64,000 bases of DNA from the NCBI GenBank assembly GCA_035943935.1, contig DASZBR010000005.1:79702-143701 (forward strand). The letters run 5' to 3'. The stretch is from DASZBR01 sp035943935. GTDB taxonomy: Bacteria > Pseudomonadota > Gammaproteobacteria > DASZBR01. Below, piece after piece: positions 34,487 through 41,110 of the stretch. Position 1 is the stretch's first letter. Every line of letters starts with the position of its first letter. The position numbers and the translations under genes were made by a program. The notes below the pieces were generated by a model that saw only the letters and a program-made list of their open reading frames with translations, had not been told where the DNA came from and ran no database searches.

Positions 34487-34980
34487 GACAATTGCAACAG
34501 GATTTTGTGGGGGCTATTCTTAACGGCTCCCATAAAATTTACCACAATAATTTTTTGGTTTCACACACCAAAGCATTACGCGAAATTTACCCAGCCGTAT
34601 ATAGATTAATTGGCCAAGAGTGTTTTGAAAATACAGCAGCAGTTTATATCCCTCAGCATTTATCAGAGTCTTATAAACTTCAAGATTACGGCAAATTATT
34701 TCCGGATTTTTTGCAAAAATTTCTACCCTTGCAGTCATTGCCGTATTTATCAGACGTTGCGCGTTTAGAGTGGGCCATCCATGAAATTTTTTATGAAAAA
34801 GATGATATGCTTTCAGCCACACGGTTTATAAATTCTGTTTATCCGGTATTATCCATTTGGGAATTATGTCGTGAGGAAGAGTCAGAAAAAACACTGGATC
34901 TTTCAAAAGGCGGCGAAAATATTTTGTTACGACGTAAAAATCGCGAGATTGTTTTTATTCATATAGGGGAGAGTCAATGA
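34483..34980 (+). CDS. bufC: DUF2063 BufC/HvfC-like protein
   Basis: A 165-residue protein matching the DUF2063 N-terminal domain: LQQDFVGAIL at the start, ALREIYPAVYRLIGQECFENTA, the DYGKLFPDFLQKF segment, and LPYLSDVARLEWAIHE. BufC partners deliver the precursor peptide to the DUF692 enzyme. The start is a GTG overlapping the bufA1 stop, and the stop overlaps the YceI gene ATG, so translation is coupled in both directions. The protein is shorter than many HvfC proteins (about 250), lacking most of the C-terminal half. Confidence 0.82.
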   Translation: MRQLQQDFVGAILNGSHKIYHNNFLVSHTKALREIYPAVYRLIGQECFENTAAVYIPQHLSESYKLQDYGKLFPDFLQKFLPLQSLPYLSDVARLEWAIHEIFYEKDDMLSATRFINSVYPVLSIWELCREEESEKTLDLSKGGENILLRRKNREIVFIHIGESQ

Positions 34981-35549
34981 AACGCATTATTTTTATGGTT
35001 TTATTTTTGTGGACAGGATTTGCATATGCCGCTGCTGAGAATTACACACTGGATCCGATGCATACGTATGTGCAATGGCACATCAGTCATTTTGGATTTT
35101 CCTATCCCTCGGGAAAATGGATGGTTAAAAGCGGAACGCTAGTATTAGACAAAGCAAAACCCCAAGACAGCAAAGTTAACGCGACGATTCAAGTGGATAC
35201 ATTGGTGACAGGTATTCCTGAATTGGATAAACATTTAACCGCTCCGCTATTTTTTGATGTAACGAAATATCCCACCGCAACTTTCGTGAGCAATAAAGTA
35301 ACCCTTACTGGAAAAGATACCGCAAAAGTTCAGGGTATATTAACATTGCATGGTGTTTCTAAACCCGTGGTATTAAATGTCAAATTAAACAAAGCCGAAG
35401 TCAGTCCTATTACGGATAAACAAACCGCAGGATTTAGTGCAACGGCGATGATTAAACGATCAGATTTTGGTATTACCGCCTATTCACCAGGGTTGGGTGA
35501 TGACGTTCAATTGGATATTCAAGCTGAGGCAATCGTTGATGCTCATTAA
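34977..35549 (+). CDS. YceI-family periplasmic lipid-binding protein
   Basis: A 190-residue YceI protein with a signal peptide ending near FAYAAAEN. The mature lipocalin-like sequence has YTLDPMHTYVQWHISHFGFS, TAPLFFDVTKYPTATF and LHGVSKPVVLNVKL, all conserved in YceI. These proteins bind polyisoprenoids. It is coupled to the bufferin genes and overlaps the cytochrome b561 gene. Confidence 0.92.
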   Translation: MKRIIFMVLFLWTGFAYAAAENYTLDPMHTYVQWHISHFGFSYPSGKWMVKSGTLVLDKAKPQDSKVNATIQVDTLVTGIPELDKHLTAPLFFDVTKYPTATFVSNKVTLTGKDTAKVQGILTLHGVSKPVVLNVKLNKAEVSPITDKQTAGFSATAMIKRSDFGITAYSPGLGDDVQLDIQAEAIVDAH

Positions 35550-36075
35550 AAATACCCAAACTCAATATGGCATTGTGAATAAATTCCTTCACTGGCTTAT
35601 GGCGTTGATTATTATTGGCATGTTGGCGTTAGGTCTTTATATGTCAGATCTGCCCATCAGCGAATTAAAATTGCGGTTATATGGCATCCATAAAGAGTTT
35701 GGTATTTTAATTCTGATGTTGGTGATGTTCAGAATCGTATGGCGTATCGGAAATATTGTTCCGTTGCTACCTCCTACGATTCCGGCGTGGCAAAAATTTG
35801 CAGCACATGCTGTTCATTGGATGTTATATGGCTTTATGTTTGCGATGCCCATAACAGGATGGTTAATGACGTCAGCTGCAGGACTTCCGCCATCGTTCTT
35901 TGGTTTATTTACACTGCCGAGTTTGATTGCACCCAATGATGCTTTATTTAAATTATTTATAGAAATTCATACATGGCTTGCGTATGGATTGATCGCTACT
36001 TTTGGTGCACATGTGGGTGCGGCGTTGAAGCACCAGTTTATTAACAAAGATGATGTATTGAGGAGAATGCTCTGA
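35539..36075 (+). CDS. Cytochrome b561-type membrane protein
   Basis: A 178-residue protein with four membrane helices and paired histidines for heme b (NKFLHWLMAL, GIHKEFGIL, HAVHWMLYG and EIHTWLAYG/GAHVGA). The start at ATG 35539 overlaps the YceI end; an earlier in-frame codon at 35467 lies well inside that gene and is rejected. YceI and cytochrome b561 genes are commonly paired, and the b561 may carry electrons to or from quinone. Confidence 0.9.
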   Translation: MLIKNTQTQYGIVNKFLHWLMALIIIGMLALGLYMSDLPISELKLRLYGIHKEFGILILMLVMFRIVWRIGNIVPLLPPTIPAWQKFAAHAVHWMLYGFMFAMPITGWLMTSAAGLPPSFFGLFTLPSLIAPNDALFKLFIEIHTWLAYGLIATFGAHVGAALKHQFINKDDVLRRML

Positions 36076-36635
36076 TGAAAAAATTACTATCCGGTTTAGC
36101 GTTATTGGCACTACCTATGATTTCTTTTGCAGCGGTTCCTTCATGGAATATTGTTCCCTCACAAAGTAGTTTGAGTTTTTCTGCCACACAAAATGGCGCG
36201 CCAGTGAAGGGCGAATTTAAAACATTTACAGGTGATATACAGGGTACTCCTGAAGATTTGAAAAATAGCCATGTAAAAATTATGGTTGATTTGGGTTCTG
36301 TGTCGACGACAGATAAAGATGTCAGCAATACGCTTAAGACAGCCGATTGGTTTGATATTACGCATTTTCCTAAAGCGACCTTTATCGCCGATAATTTCAC
36401 AAAAACAGGAGGTAATACCTATACTGCAGCCGGTAAATTAACCATTCGAGATAAAACTATTCCAGTGACATTGAATTTTGTGCTGAAAGATTATTCTGGT
36501 AATACACTAGATATTACGGGAACAACAACGTTACAACGCACAGCATTTGGTGTTGGTCAGGGTGACTGGTCAAAAACTGACTCTATCAAGGATAAAGTAG
36601 CCGTTCAATTTACGCTAAAAGCTTCAAAAGCGTAA
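36075..36635 (+). CDS. YceI-family periplasmic protein, second copy
   Basis: A 186-residue YceI protein with signal peptide (LLSGLALLALPMISFA) and the conserved segments SWNIVPSQSSLSFSATQNG, TADWFDITHFPKATF and LTIRDKTIPVTLNFVL. It follows the cytochrome gene with overlapping stop/start (TGATG). The two YceI copies are clearly different in sequence, so this is an old arrangement: YceI, b561, YceI, attached here to the bufferin pair. Confidence 0.92.
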   Translation: MKKLLSGLALLALPMISFAAVPSWNIVPSQSSLSFSATQNGAPVKGEFKTFTGDIQGTPEDLKNSHVKIMVDLGSVSTTDKDVSNTLKTADWFDITHFPKATFIADNFTKTGGNTYTAAGKLTIRDKTIPVTLNFVLKDYSGNTLDITGTTTLQRTAFGVGQGDWSKTDSIKDKVAVQFTLKASKA

Positions 36636-36689
36636 AGGAAGGCGTATAATGCCCATTGCTGTGTTATGTAACTAATGAGAGGTTTTTAA

Positions 36690-37184
36690 ATGGTATTTCG
36701 AAAGTTAAACTTTTTTGAGCAGGCTAAGCCGCTCACGAAAGAAGAAAAATTTAAATTAGATCTAAAATCAGAAGTCACTCATGTATTTCAGCTTCAAGAC
36801 AGCCAAGATCGTTTTGCTTCTCTTTATTTCAATGAACTCTATGATGATAGAGAGCGGATTATTTCTGCTGCAATGGGAAGCTTTTTAGATTCTCCTGCAG
36901 AAGAAGTTGCTAAAAATGCTGTTGCGCATTTAGCTAATCCTCACGCTGAAATGGCTGCTCTAAAAATTGGTGTGGTGGGTACTTCATTGGTACAAAATCC
37001 TGCAGTTATTGATCGTCTTCATGATTCAAAATTTCATGCTCGTTTGGTAGGTCGAACTGAGATAGAAGGGCGTATTCTCGGGAGTTTAATTGAGAGAGAA
37101 TTTGGATATGATAAACAGGCTCAAGAAAATTTAAATGGCTTGATCACGGATATCCAAACTGCAACGGTTAAGCCGCGTCGTTAA
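36690..37184 (+). CDS. Hypothetical soluble protein
   Basis: A 164-residue helical protein of unknown function. It contains several ordered amphipathic stretches (ASLYFNELYDDRERIISAAMG, EEVAKNAVAHLANPHAEMAAL) and no signal peptide or membrane segment. GAGAGG precedes ATG 36690, and TATAAT at 36645-36650 could be its promoter -10 box. It ends convergent with the DUF4325 gene, overlapping by 17 bases. No family recognised. Confidence 0.72.
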   Translation: MVFRKLNFFEQAKPLTKEEKFKLDLKSEVTHVFQLQDSQDRFASLYFNELYDDRERIISAAMGSFLDSPAEEVAKNAVAHLANPHAEMAALKIGVVGTSLVQNPAVIDRLHDSKFHARLVGRTEIEGRILGSLIEREFGYDKQAQENLNGLITDIQTATVKPRR

Positions 37185-37467
37185 ACCGTCTTGTCATAAT
37201 ATGCGTTAATAGTGATTTTAGGGTCGGCGAAATATTTTCTAATGTAATTTTGTTCGTAAATATTTCCCGGCCCATATTTTCGCCTAATACTCCCAAACAT
37301 TCGTCGATAAAAGAAACGGTAATTTGCGTATGCGCGAAATCCAGTGCTAATTTTTCATGGGTTTTTAACAACTGAATTAATTTCTCGCGGGCCTGAATAC
37401 CCTCGGCTCGTGTAGAAGTATGCTTGAAAGTATCAGAAATACTGAGTTTAAAAATCGAAGTCTTCAT
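37168..37467 (-). CDS. DUF4325 STAS-like protein
   Basis: A 99-residue protein with the DUF4325 pattern: a strand LALDFAHTQITVSFIDECLGVLG, where the Asp-Phe and Ser-Phe elements are conserved, and a C-terminal helix. These STAS-like modules pair with GHKL ATPases in signalling couples resembling anti-sigma/anti-anti-sigma partners. ATG 37467 lies inside the end of the upstream ATPase gene (20-base overlap), so they are co-translated. The other in-frame start at 37506 has no better ribosome site. Confidence 0.72.
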   Translation of the reverse strand: MKTSIFKLSISDTFKHTSTRAEGIQAREKLIQLLKTHEKLALDFAHTQITVSFIDECLGVLGENMGREIFTNKITLENISPTLKSLLTHIMTRRFNDAA

Positions 37468-38311
37468 TAGTATAACCCTTGGGCAGTGGCCATTTATTAA
37501 AAACATCCGCGGAATCTAATGCGCGGTCCGTATTCAGCTCCAGTAGGATAAGCGTACCATGCCAAGGAAGTTCGCAATACTGCTTGTGTGGTTTTTTTTC
37601 ACAGCTTTGAAATAACTCGCTCTTCGAAATAATAATTAAATTGCCGTTATTTTGCTCTATTAAATCTCGCGCTAAGGTTAAACCATATCCCGTATGGCCT
37701 TTTTGGGGTTTACCGGTAATGCCATATTCTGTCGCTAATTCACAGCAATTTTCGCCATCTAATCGTGAACGTAATTCAGGGTTTTCGCCCAATGAATTTC
37801 TAATACCAATGCCGCTATCGACTAAAGCAATTTGCGCTAATTTTCCATTCGCCCACGGTTGTGCGCAGACTAATCCATGTAGTCCTTGATCAATAGCGGC
37901 GTGCGCAAAGCAATTTTCCAATAATTCTAATAACATACAGCTCAAACTTTCGGCGGACTCTTTATTTGCGCAGTGAGTTTTTAAAATCCCCATGATTTTT
38001 TCAGCGCTATTTTGTACGGTATTAAGCGATTTGAGTGGTTCCATGGGAAAAAAATTACTGGCACGTTTATTTTTAGATATAGCGATGGGTGAGGGCAGTT
38101 CAATCGCATCCCATAATCCCATCGTTGCAGCGTAAGTGGCTAACGCATCAGGAATCTGGATATCTTTTTCTTGGTATCTTTTGAGTTCTAAGGCGAGAGT
38201 TACAAAATGGTATGGTTTGAGGAATTTGGGGCTATAACACGTTCCACCGGTTAGTCCGTTGTTGATATTTTCTATCCATGAGGTAATGTCTTGTACGGAA
38301 GTTTTTTGCAT
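37448..38311 (-). CDS. GHKL (histidine-kinase-like) ATPase
   Basis: A 287-residue protein with a C-terminal HATPase domain: N-box ELLENCFAHA, G1 box VDSGIGI, and G2 box GHTGYGLTLARDLIEQ. There is no His-phosphorylation domain or membrane segment. The N-terminal 120 residues are unassigned. Coupling to DUF4325 suggests a switch in which the ATPase binds or phosphorylates the STAS-like partner. Such pairs occur in accessory and defence-type loci, but no nuclease or effector is adjacent here. Confidence 0.82.
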   Translation of the reverse strand: MQKTSVQDITSWIENINNGLTGGTCYSPKFLKPYHFVTLALELKRYQEKDIQIPDALATYAATMGLWDAIELPSPIAISKNKRASNFFPMEPLKSLNTVQNSAEKIMGILKTHCANKESAESLSCMLLELLENCFAHAAIDQGLHGLVCAQPWANGKLAQIALVDSGIGIRNSLGENPELRSRLDGENCCELATEYGITGKPQKGHTGYGLTLARDLIEQNNGNLIIISKSELFQSCEKKPHKQYCELPWHGTLILLELNTDRALDSADVFNKWPLPKGYTNEDFDF

Positions 38312-38383
38312 GCGGGAATCATAACAAAAGGGTAAAGCCTCGTCATGTCGCAGAACAAAGATAATATTGAAAATTATAACTAG

Positions 38384-38414
38384 CCCGGATTAAGCGCGTA
38401 GCGCGAAATCCGGG
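38384..38414. repeat. REP-type palindrome (copy B)
   Basis: CCCGGATT at 38384-38391 and AATCCGGG at 38407-38414 enclose a GCGCGTAGCGC core. It lies between the GHKL ATPase gene and the DEAD-box gene. The arms match those of the RAYT-flanking copies. Confidence 0.8.
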
Positions 38415-38434
38415 GAAGACAGATGAGGGAGAGA

Positions 38435-40372
38435 TTACGCTTTATCTTTGTCTTTCTTAAAGTGTCTCTTGAAAGGTTTCTTGGCATCTTTGCTGAAATC
38501 TTTTTTGACGAAATCACGGCCGCCAAATGTTTTCTTAGGTTTATCACCGAAGTTTCCGCGTTCAGTGTTTCCGCCAAAGCTTTTCTTGGGTTTGTCGCCA
38601 AAGCTTCTTTCGGGTTTATCACCGAAACTTCTCTTAGGTTTATCACCAAAGCTGCGTTTTTCAGATCGTTCGCCGAAACTTCTTTCAGGACGGTCACCAA
38701 AACTTCTTTTAGGTTTATCGCCGAAATTGCCTCTTTCTGAATTTCCTTCGAAACTTCTTTTTGGCTTATCACCAAAGCTGCCTCTTTCAGGACGATCACT
38801 AAAGCTTCTCTTAGGTTTATCGCCGAAATTGCCTCTTTCTGAATTTCCTTCGAAACTTTTTTTTGGCTTATCACCAAAGCTACCTCTTTCAGGTCGATCA
38901 CCAAAGCTTCTTTTAGGTTTATCACCGAAACTTCTTTCAGGTCTATCACCAAAACTTCTCTTGGGTTTATCGCCGAAATTGCCTCTTTCAGTATTTCCAC
39001 TGAAACTTCTTTTGGGTTTATCACCAAAGCCGCTTCTTTCAGGACGATCACCAAAACTTCGCTTGGGTTTATCACCGAAGCTTCTTTCAGGTTTGTCGCC
39101 AAAACTTCTTTTGGGTTTGTCACCAAAGCTTCTCTTTTGACCACCACCAAAGCTTCGTTTTTGACCACTGCCGCCACCAAAACTTCTTTTATCTCCACGA
39201 CCACCGCCATGACCACCACCGCCACCATGACTTCGGGTTTGTGGTTTTGGCTCTAGGCCCTTAATGGTACTGTGAGGAATAGTCTGAACTGTAAAGCGTT
39301 CGATTTTCTTCAAATTAGGATGATCGCTGGATAATACAAATGAGATGGCAATTCCATCTCTTCCCGCACGACCGGTTCGACCAATACGGTGAACATAATC
39401 TTCTGCAAACTTCGGTAAATCATAATTAATGACATGTGAGACATCATCGATATCAATTCCGCGTGCTGCAACGTCCGTTGCAATCAAAAATTGAATTTTG
39501 CCGGTTCTAAAATCTGCAATGACTTTGTTACGTTTGCGCTGATTGAGATCGCCATGTAAAGCAGAAACACGATGACCGTCTTGTGTTAAATCACGTACTA
39601 ATTTGTCTGCATTACGTTTGGTGGCTGAAAATATGATGGCTTTAAAAATATTTTCTTCAGATAACAAATGCTTTAATAATTTAAATTTATGTTCATTGTC
39701 ATTGGCTAAATGAATGCGCTGACTGATGTTATCCAGCGTAACATTGGCGTTTTTGACTTCAATCATATGCGGTGCGCGCAAAATGTTCTGAGAAAGTGAA
39801 ATAAGTCGTTTATCCATCGTCGCTGTAAATAACAGGGTCTGGCGTTTTTTAGGGATTTTTGACGCAATGAATTCAACGTCTTCGATAAAGCCCATGTCGA
39901 GCATACGGTCAGCTTCATCTAAAATCAGCATGGAAATACTGGATAAATCGAGATCGCCGCGTTCAATATAATCAATCAATCGTCCCGGTGTTGCGATAAT
40001 AACGTCGACAGGACGGGAAAGTTTACGCTGTTGTTCACGGTATGGCATTCCACCCAAAATACTGACGGTTTTTATCCCAACGCCACTGCCATATTCATTG
40101 GCAACATTATCTGTCTGGCTTGCGAGCTCACGAGTAGGAGCGAGTACTAGAATCTGTGGTTTTTGGCGATTCTTGGATTGGGCAACTCTTTCAATGGCGG
40201 GGAGCATAAATGCGCCCGTTTTTCCCGTTCCAGTGGGCGCTTTTGCAATGACATCTTTCCCGGACAAAATCACAGGAATCGCGTCTTGCTGAATTTGGGT
40301 TGGTGTTGTATGGCCTTTAGCTTTAATCGCTTTAAGGATAAGTGGGGAGAGTTGAAGCTGTTCAAATGACAT
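38435..40372 (-). CDS. DEAD-box RNA helicase with long RSFGDKP repeat tail
   Basis: A 645-residue RhlE-type helicase. The first ~380 residues carry the Q motif (FEQLQLSPLILKAI), APTGTGKT, DEAD, SAT and HRIGRTGRAGR motifs. The tail of about 265 residues is a low-complexity repeat of RSFGDKPK and RSFGDRPER units after a Gly-rich SHGGGGGHGGG segment, ending in a Lys-rich end. The start is ATG 40372; an upstream TTG is rejected. The tail is probably disordered and RNA-binding. A hairpin lies in its leader at 40389-40413. Confidence 0.93.
   Translation of the reverse strand: MSFEQLQLSPLILKAIKAKGHTTPTQIQQDAIPVILSGKDVIAKAPTGTGKTGAFMLPAIERVAQSKNRQKPQILVLAPTRELASQTDNVANEYGSGVGIKTVSILGGMPYREQQRKLSRPVDVIIATPGRLIDYIERGDLDLSSISMLILDEADRMLDMGFIEDVEFIASKIPKKRQTLLFTATMDKRLISLSQNILRAPHMIEVKNANVTLDNISQRIHLANDNEHKFKLLKHLLSEENIFKAIIFSATKRNADKLVRDLTQDGHRVSALHGDLNQRKRNKVIADFRTGKIQFLIATDVAARGIDIDDVSHVINYDLPKFAEDYVHRIGRTGRAGRDGIAISFVLSSDHPNLKKIERFTVQTIPHSTIKGLEPKPQTRSHGGGGGHGGGRGDKRSFGGGSGQKRSFGGGQKRSFGDKPKRSFGDKPERSFGDKPKRSFGDRPERSGFGDKPKRSFSGNTERGNFGDKPKRSFGDRPERSFGDKPKRSFGDRPERGSFGDKPKKSFEGNSERGNFGDKPKRSFSDRPERGSFGDKPKRSFEGNSERGNFGDKPKRSFGDRPERSFGERSEKRSFGDKPKRSFGDKPERSFGDKPKKSFGGNTERGNFGDKPKKTFGGRDFVKKDFSKDAKKPFKRHFKKDKDKA
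38527..39170. repeat. In-frame tandem repeat coding for RSFGDKP units
   Basis: A region of many 24-30 base near-repeats within the helicase tail, encoding variants of K/E-R-S-F-G-D-K/R-P. The wording is uneven because 8-, 9- and 10-residue units alternate. Both strands stay open through it, which creates spurious antisense frames. Copy number is likely to vary between strains. Confidence 0.85.
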
Positions 40373-40388
40373 TATTAATTCCAAAGAG

Positions 40389-40413
40389 GAAGATGACTAA
40401 GACAGCCATCTTC
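40389..40413 (-). terminator. Hairpin between hfq-like and helicase genes
   Basis: GAAGATG (40389-40395) and CATCTTC (40407-40413) form a 7-base stem with an 11-base loop. On the minus strand it falls after the Hfq-like stop and 17 bases before the helicase ATG. It could be a weak terminator or part of a helicase leader; no clear T run follows. Confidence 0.4.
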
Positions 40414-40459
40414 GACTATTTGGACTAAAAGATCAAGCAAAAACAGAGTTCTTTCAGGT

Positions 40460-40672
40460 TTATTCCACGTTATTGGCTGGCACAATGGTGCTCACCGCGT
40501 GTTTATAAACCATCTGGGTAATCGTATTTTTGAGGTAAAGCACCTCTTCATCAGCGGCGACCAGAATACCGGTTAGCTTGATGCCGTTTCGCATGAAAAC
40601 TGATACGGGCGTTTTTGCCGCAATAAGCTTATTGATGAAAATTTCTTCAGAATGGCTTGCTTCATTAGACAT
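40460..40672 (-). CDS. Hfq-like Sm-fold RNA chaperone, divergent
   Basis: A 70-residue Sm-fold protein. TPVSVFMRNGIKLTGILVAADEEVLYLKN is Sm1-like and ITQMVYKHAVSTIVP contains the YKHA element of the Hfq proximal RNA site. The N-terminal QDPF of standard Hfq is replaced by EEIF, the rim arginines are absent (KLIAAK), and the usual FDQ is ADEE. It is also shorter than typical Hfq (about 85). It may be a second, specialised Hfq. It sits between mutT and the helicase on the minus strand. Confidence 0.83.
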   Translation of the reverse strand: MSNEASHSEEIFINKLIAAKTPVSVFMRNGIKLTGILVAADEEVLYLKNTITQMVYKHAVSTIVPANNVE

Positions 40673-40702
40673 GATTGTTTCCTCCTCAACGTTGTATTTA
40701 TA

Positions 40703-41110
40703 TCACAATATTTCTTTTACCGCATCTACGATAGCCTTGTTTCCTTCCGGAAATACGAGCTGGCTAAGCTCAGTATGATTTACCCAGCGAATCGTTTGAC
40801 CTTCACGACCGTAGGGGGTGCCATCATAATCTTCTATGTGCCAAGTATCCAGTGCAACACGAACTTTTCCATAATCATGTTCAACACACATCATTGGCGT
40901 AGCTTTATTCAGTGTAATACCAATTTCTTCGTGTAATTCACGCTTTAATGCATCAAAGGGACTTTCATTGAGTTCAAATTTTCCGCCCGGAAATTCCCAT
41001 AATCCACCGTGCGGATTGTGAGAAGGACGCAGCGCAACTAATACCTGATGTTGGTCATTAATAATAATTCCAACCGCGACTTTTAAGAGACTGTGATTTG
41101 GCCGTGACAT
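40703..41110 (-). CDS. mutT: MutT-type NUDIX hydrolase
   Basis: A 135-residue NUDIX protein with the box GGKFELNESPFDALKRELHEEIG intact (Glu-rich catalytic helix). Preceding PHGGLWEFPGGKFE is typical of MutT, which removes 8-oxo-dGTP. ATG 41110 lies 28 bases inside the end of secA; a start further upstream would overlap more. The secA-mutT order is a standard gammaproteobacterial arrangement, which supports the name. Confidence 0.9.
   Translation of the reverse strand: MSRPNHSLLKVAVGIIINDQHQVLVALRPSHNPHGGLWEFPGGKFELNESPFDALKRELHEEIGITLNKATPMMCVEHDYGKVRVALDTWHIEDYDGTPYGREGQTIRWVNHTELSQLVFPEGNKAIVDAVKEIL

Noticed and set aside
38448..39140. Long plus-strand frame opposite the helicase tail
   Set aside because: It mirrors the RSFGDKP repeat; composition and repetition follow from the real gene on the minus strand, and it has no ribosome site or independent domain.
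38527..39170. Possible CRISPR array
   Set aside because: Repeats are coding, uneven in length, and have no unique spacers of constant size.
38380..39228. Long minus-strand frame in another register of the repeat
   Set aside because: Hydrophobic Val/Ile-rich repeats arise from reading the same repeat out of frame; no start context.
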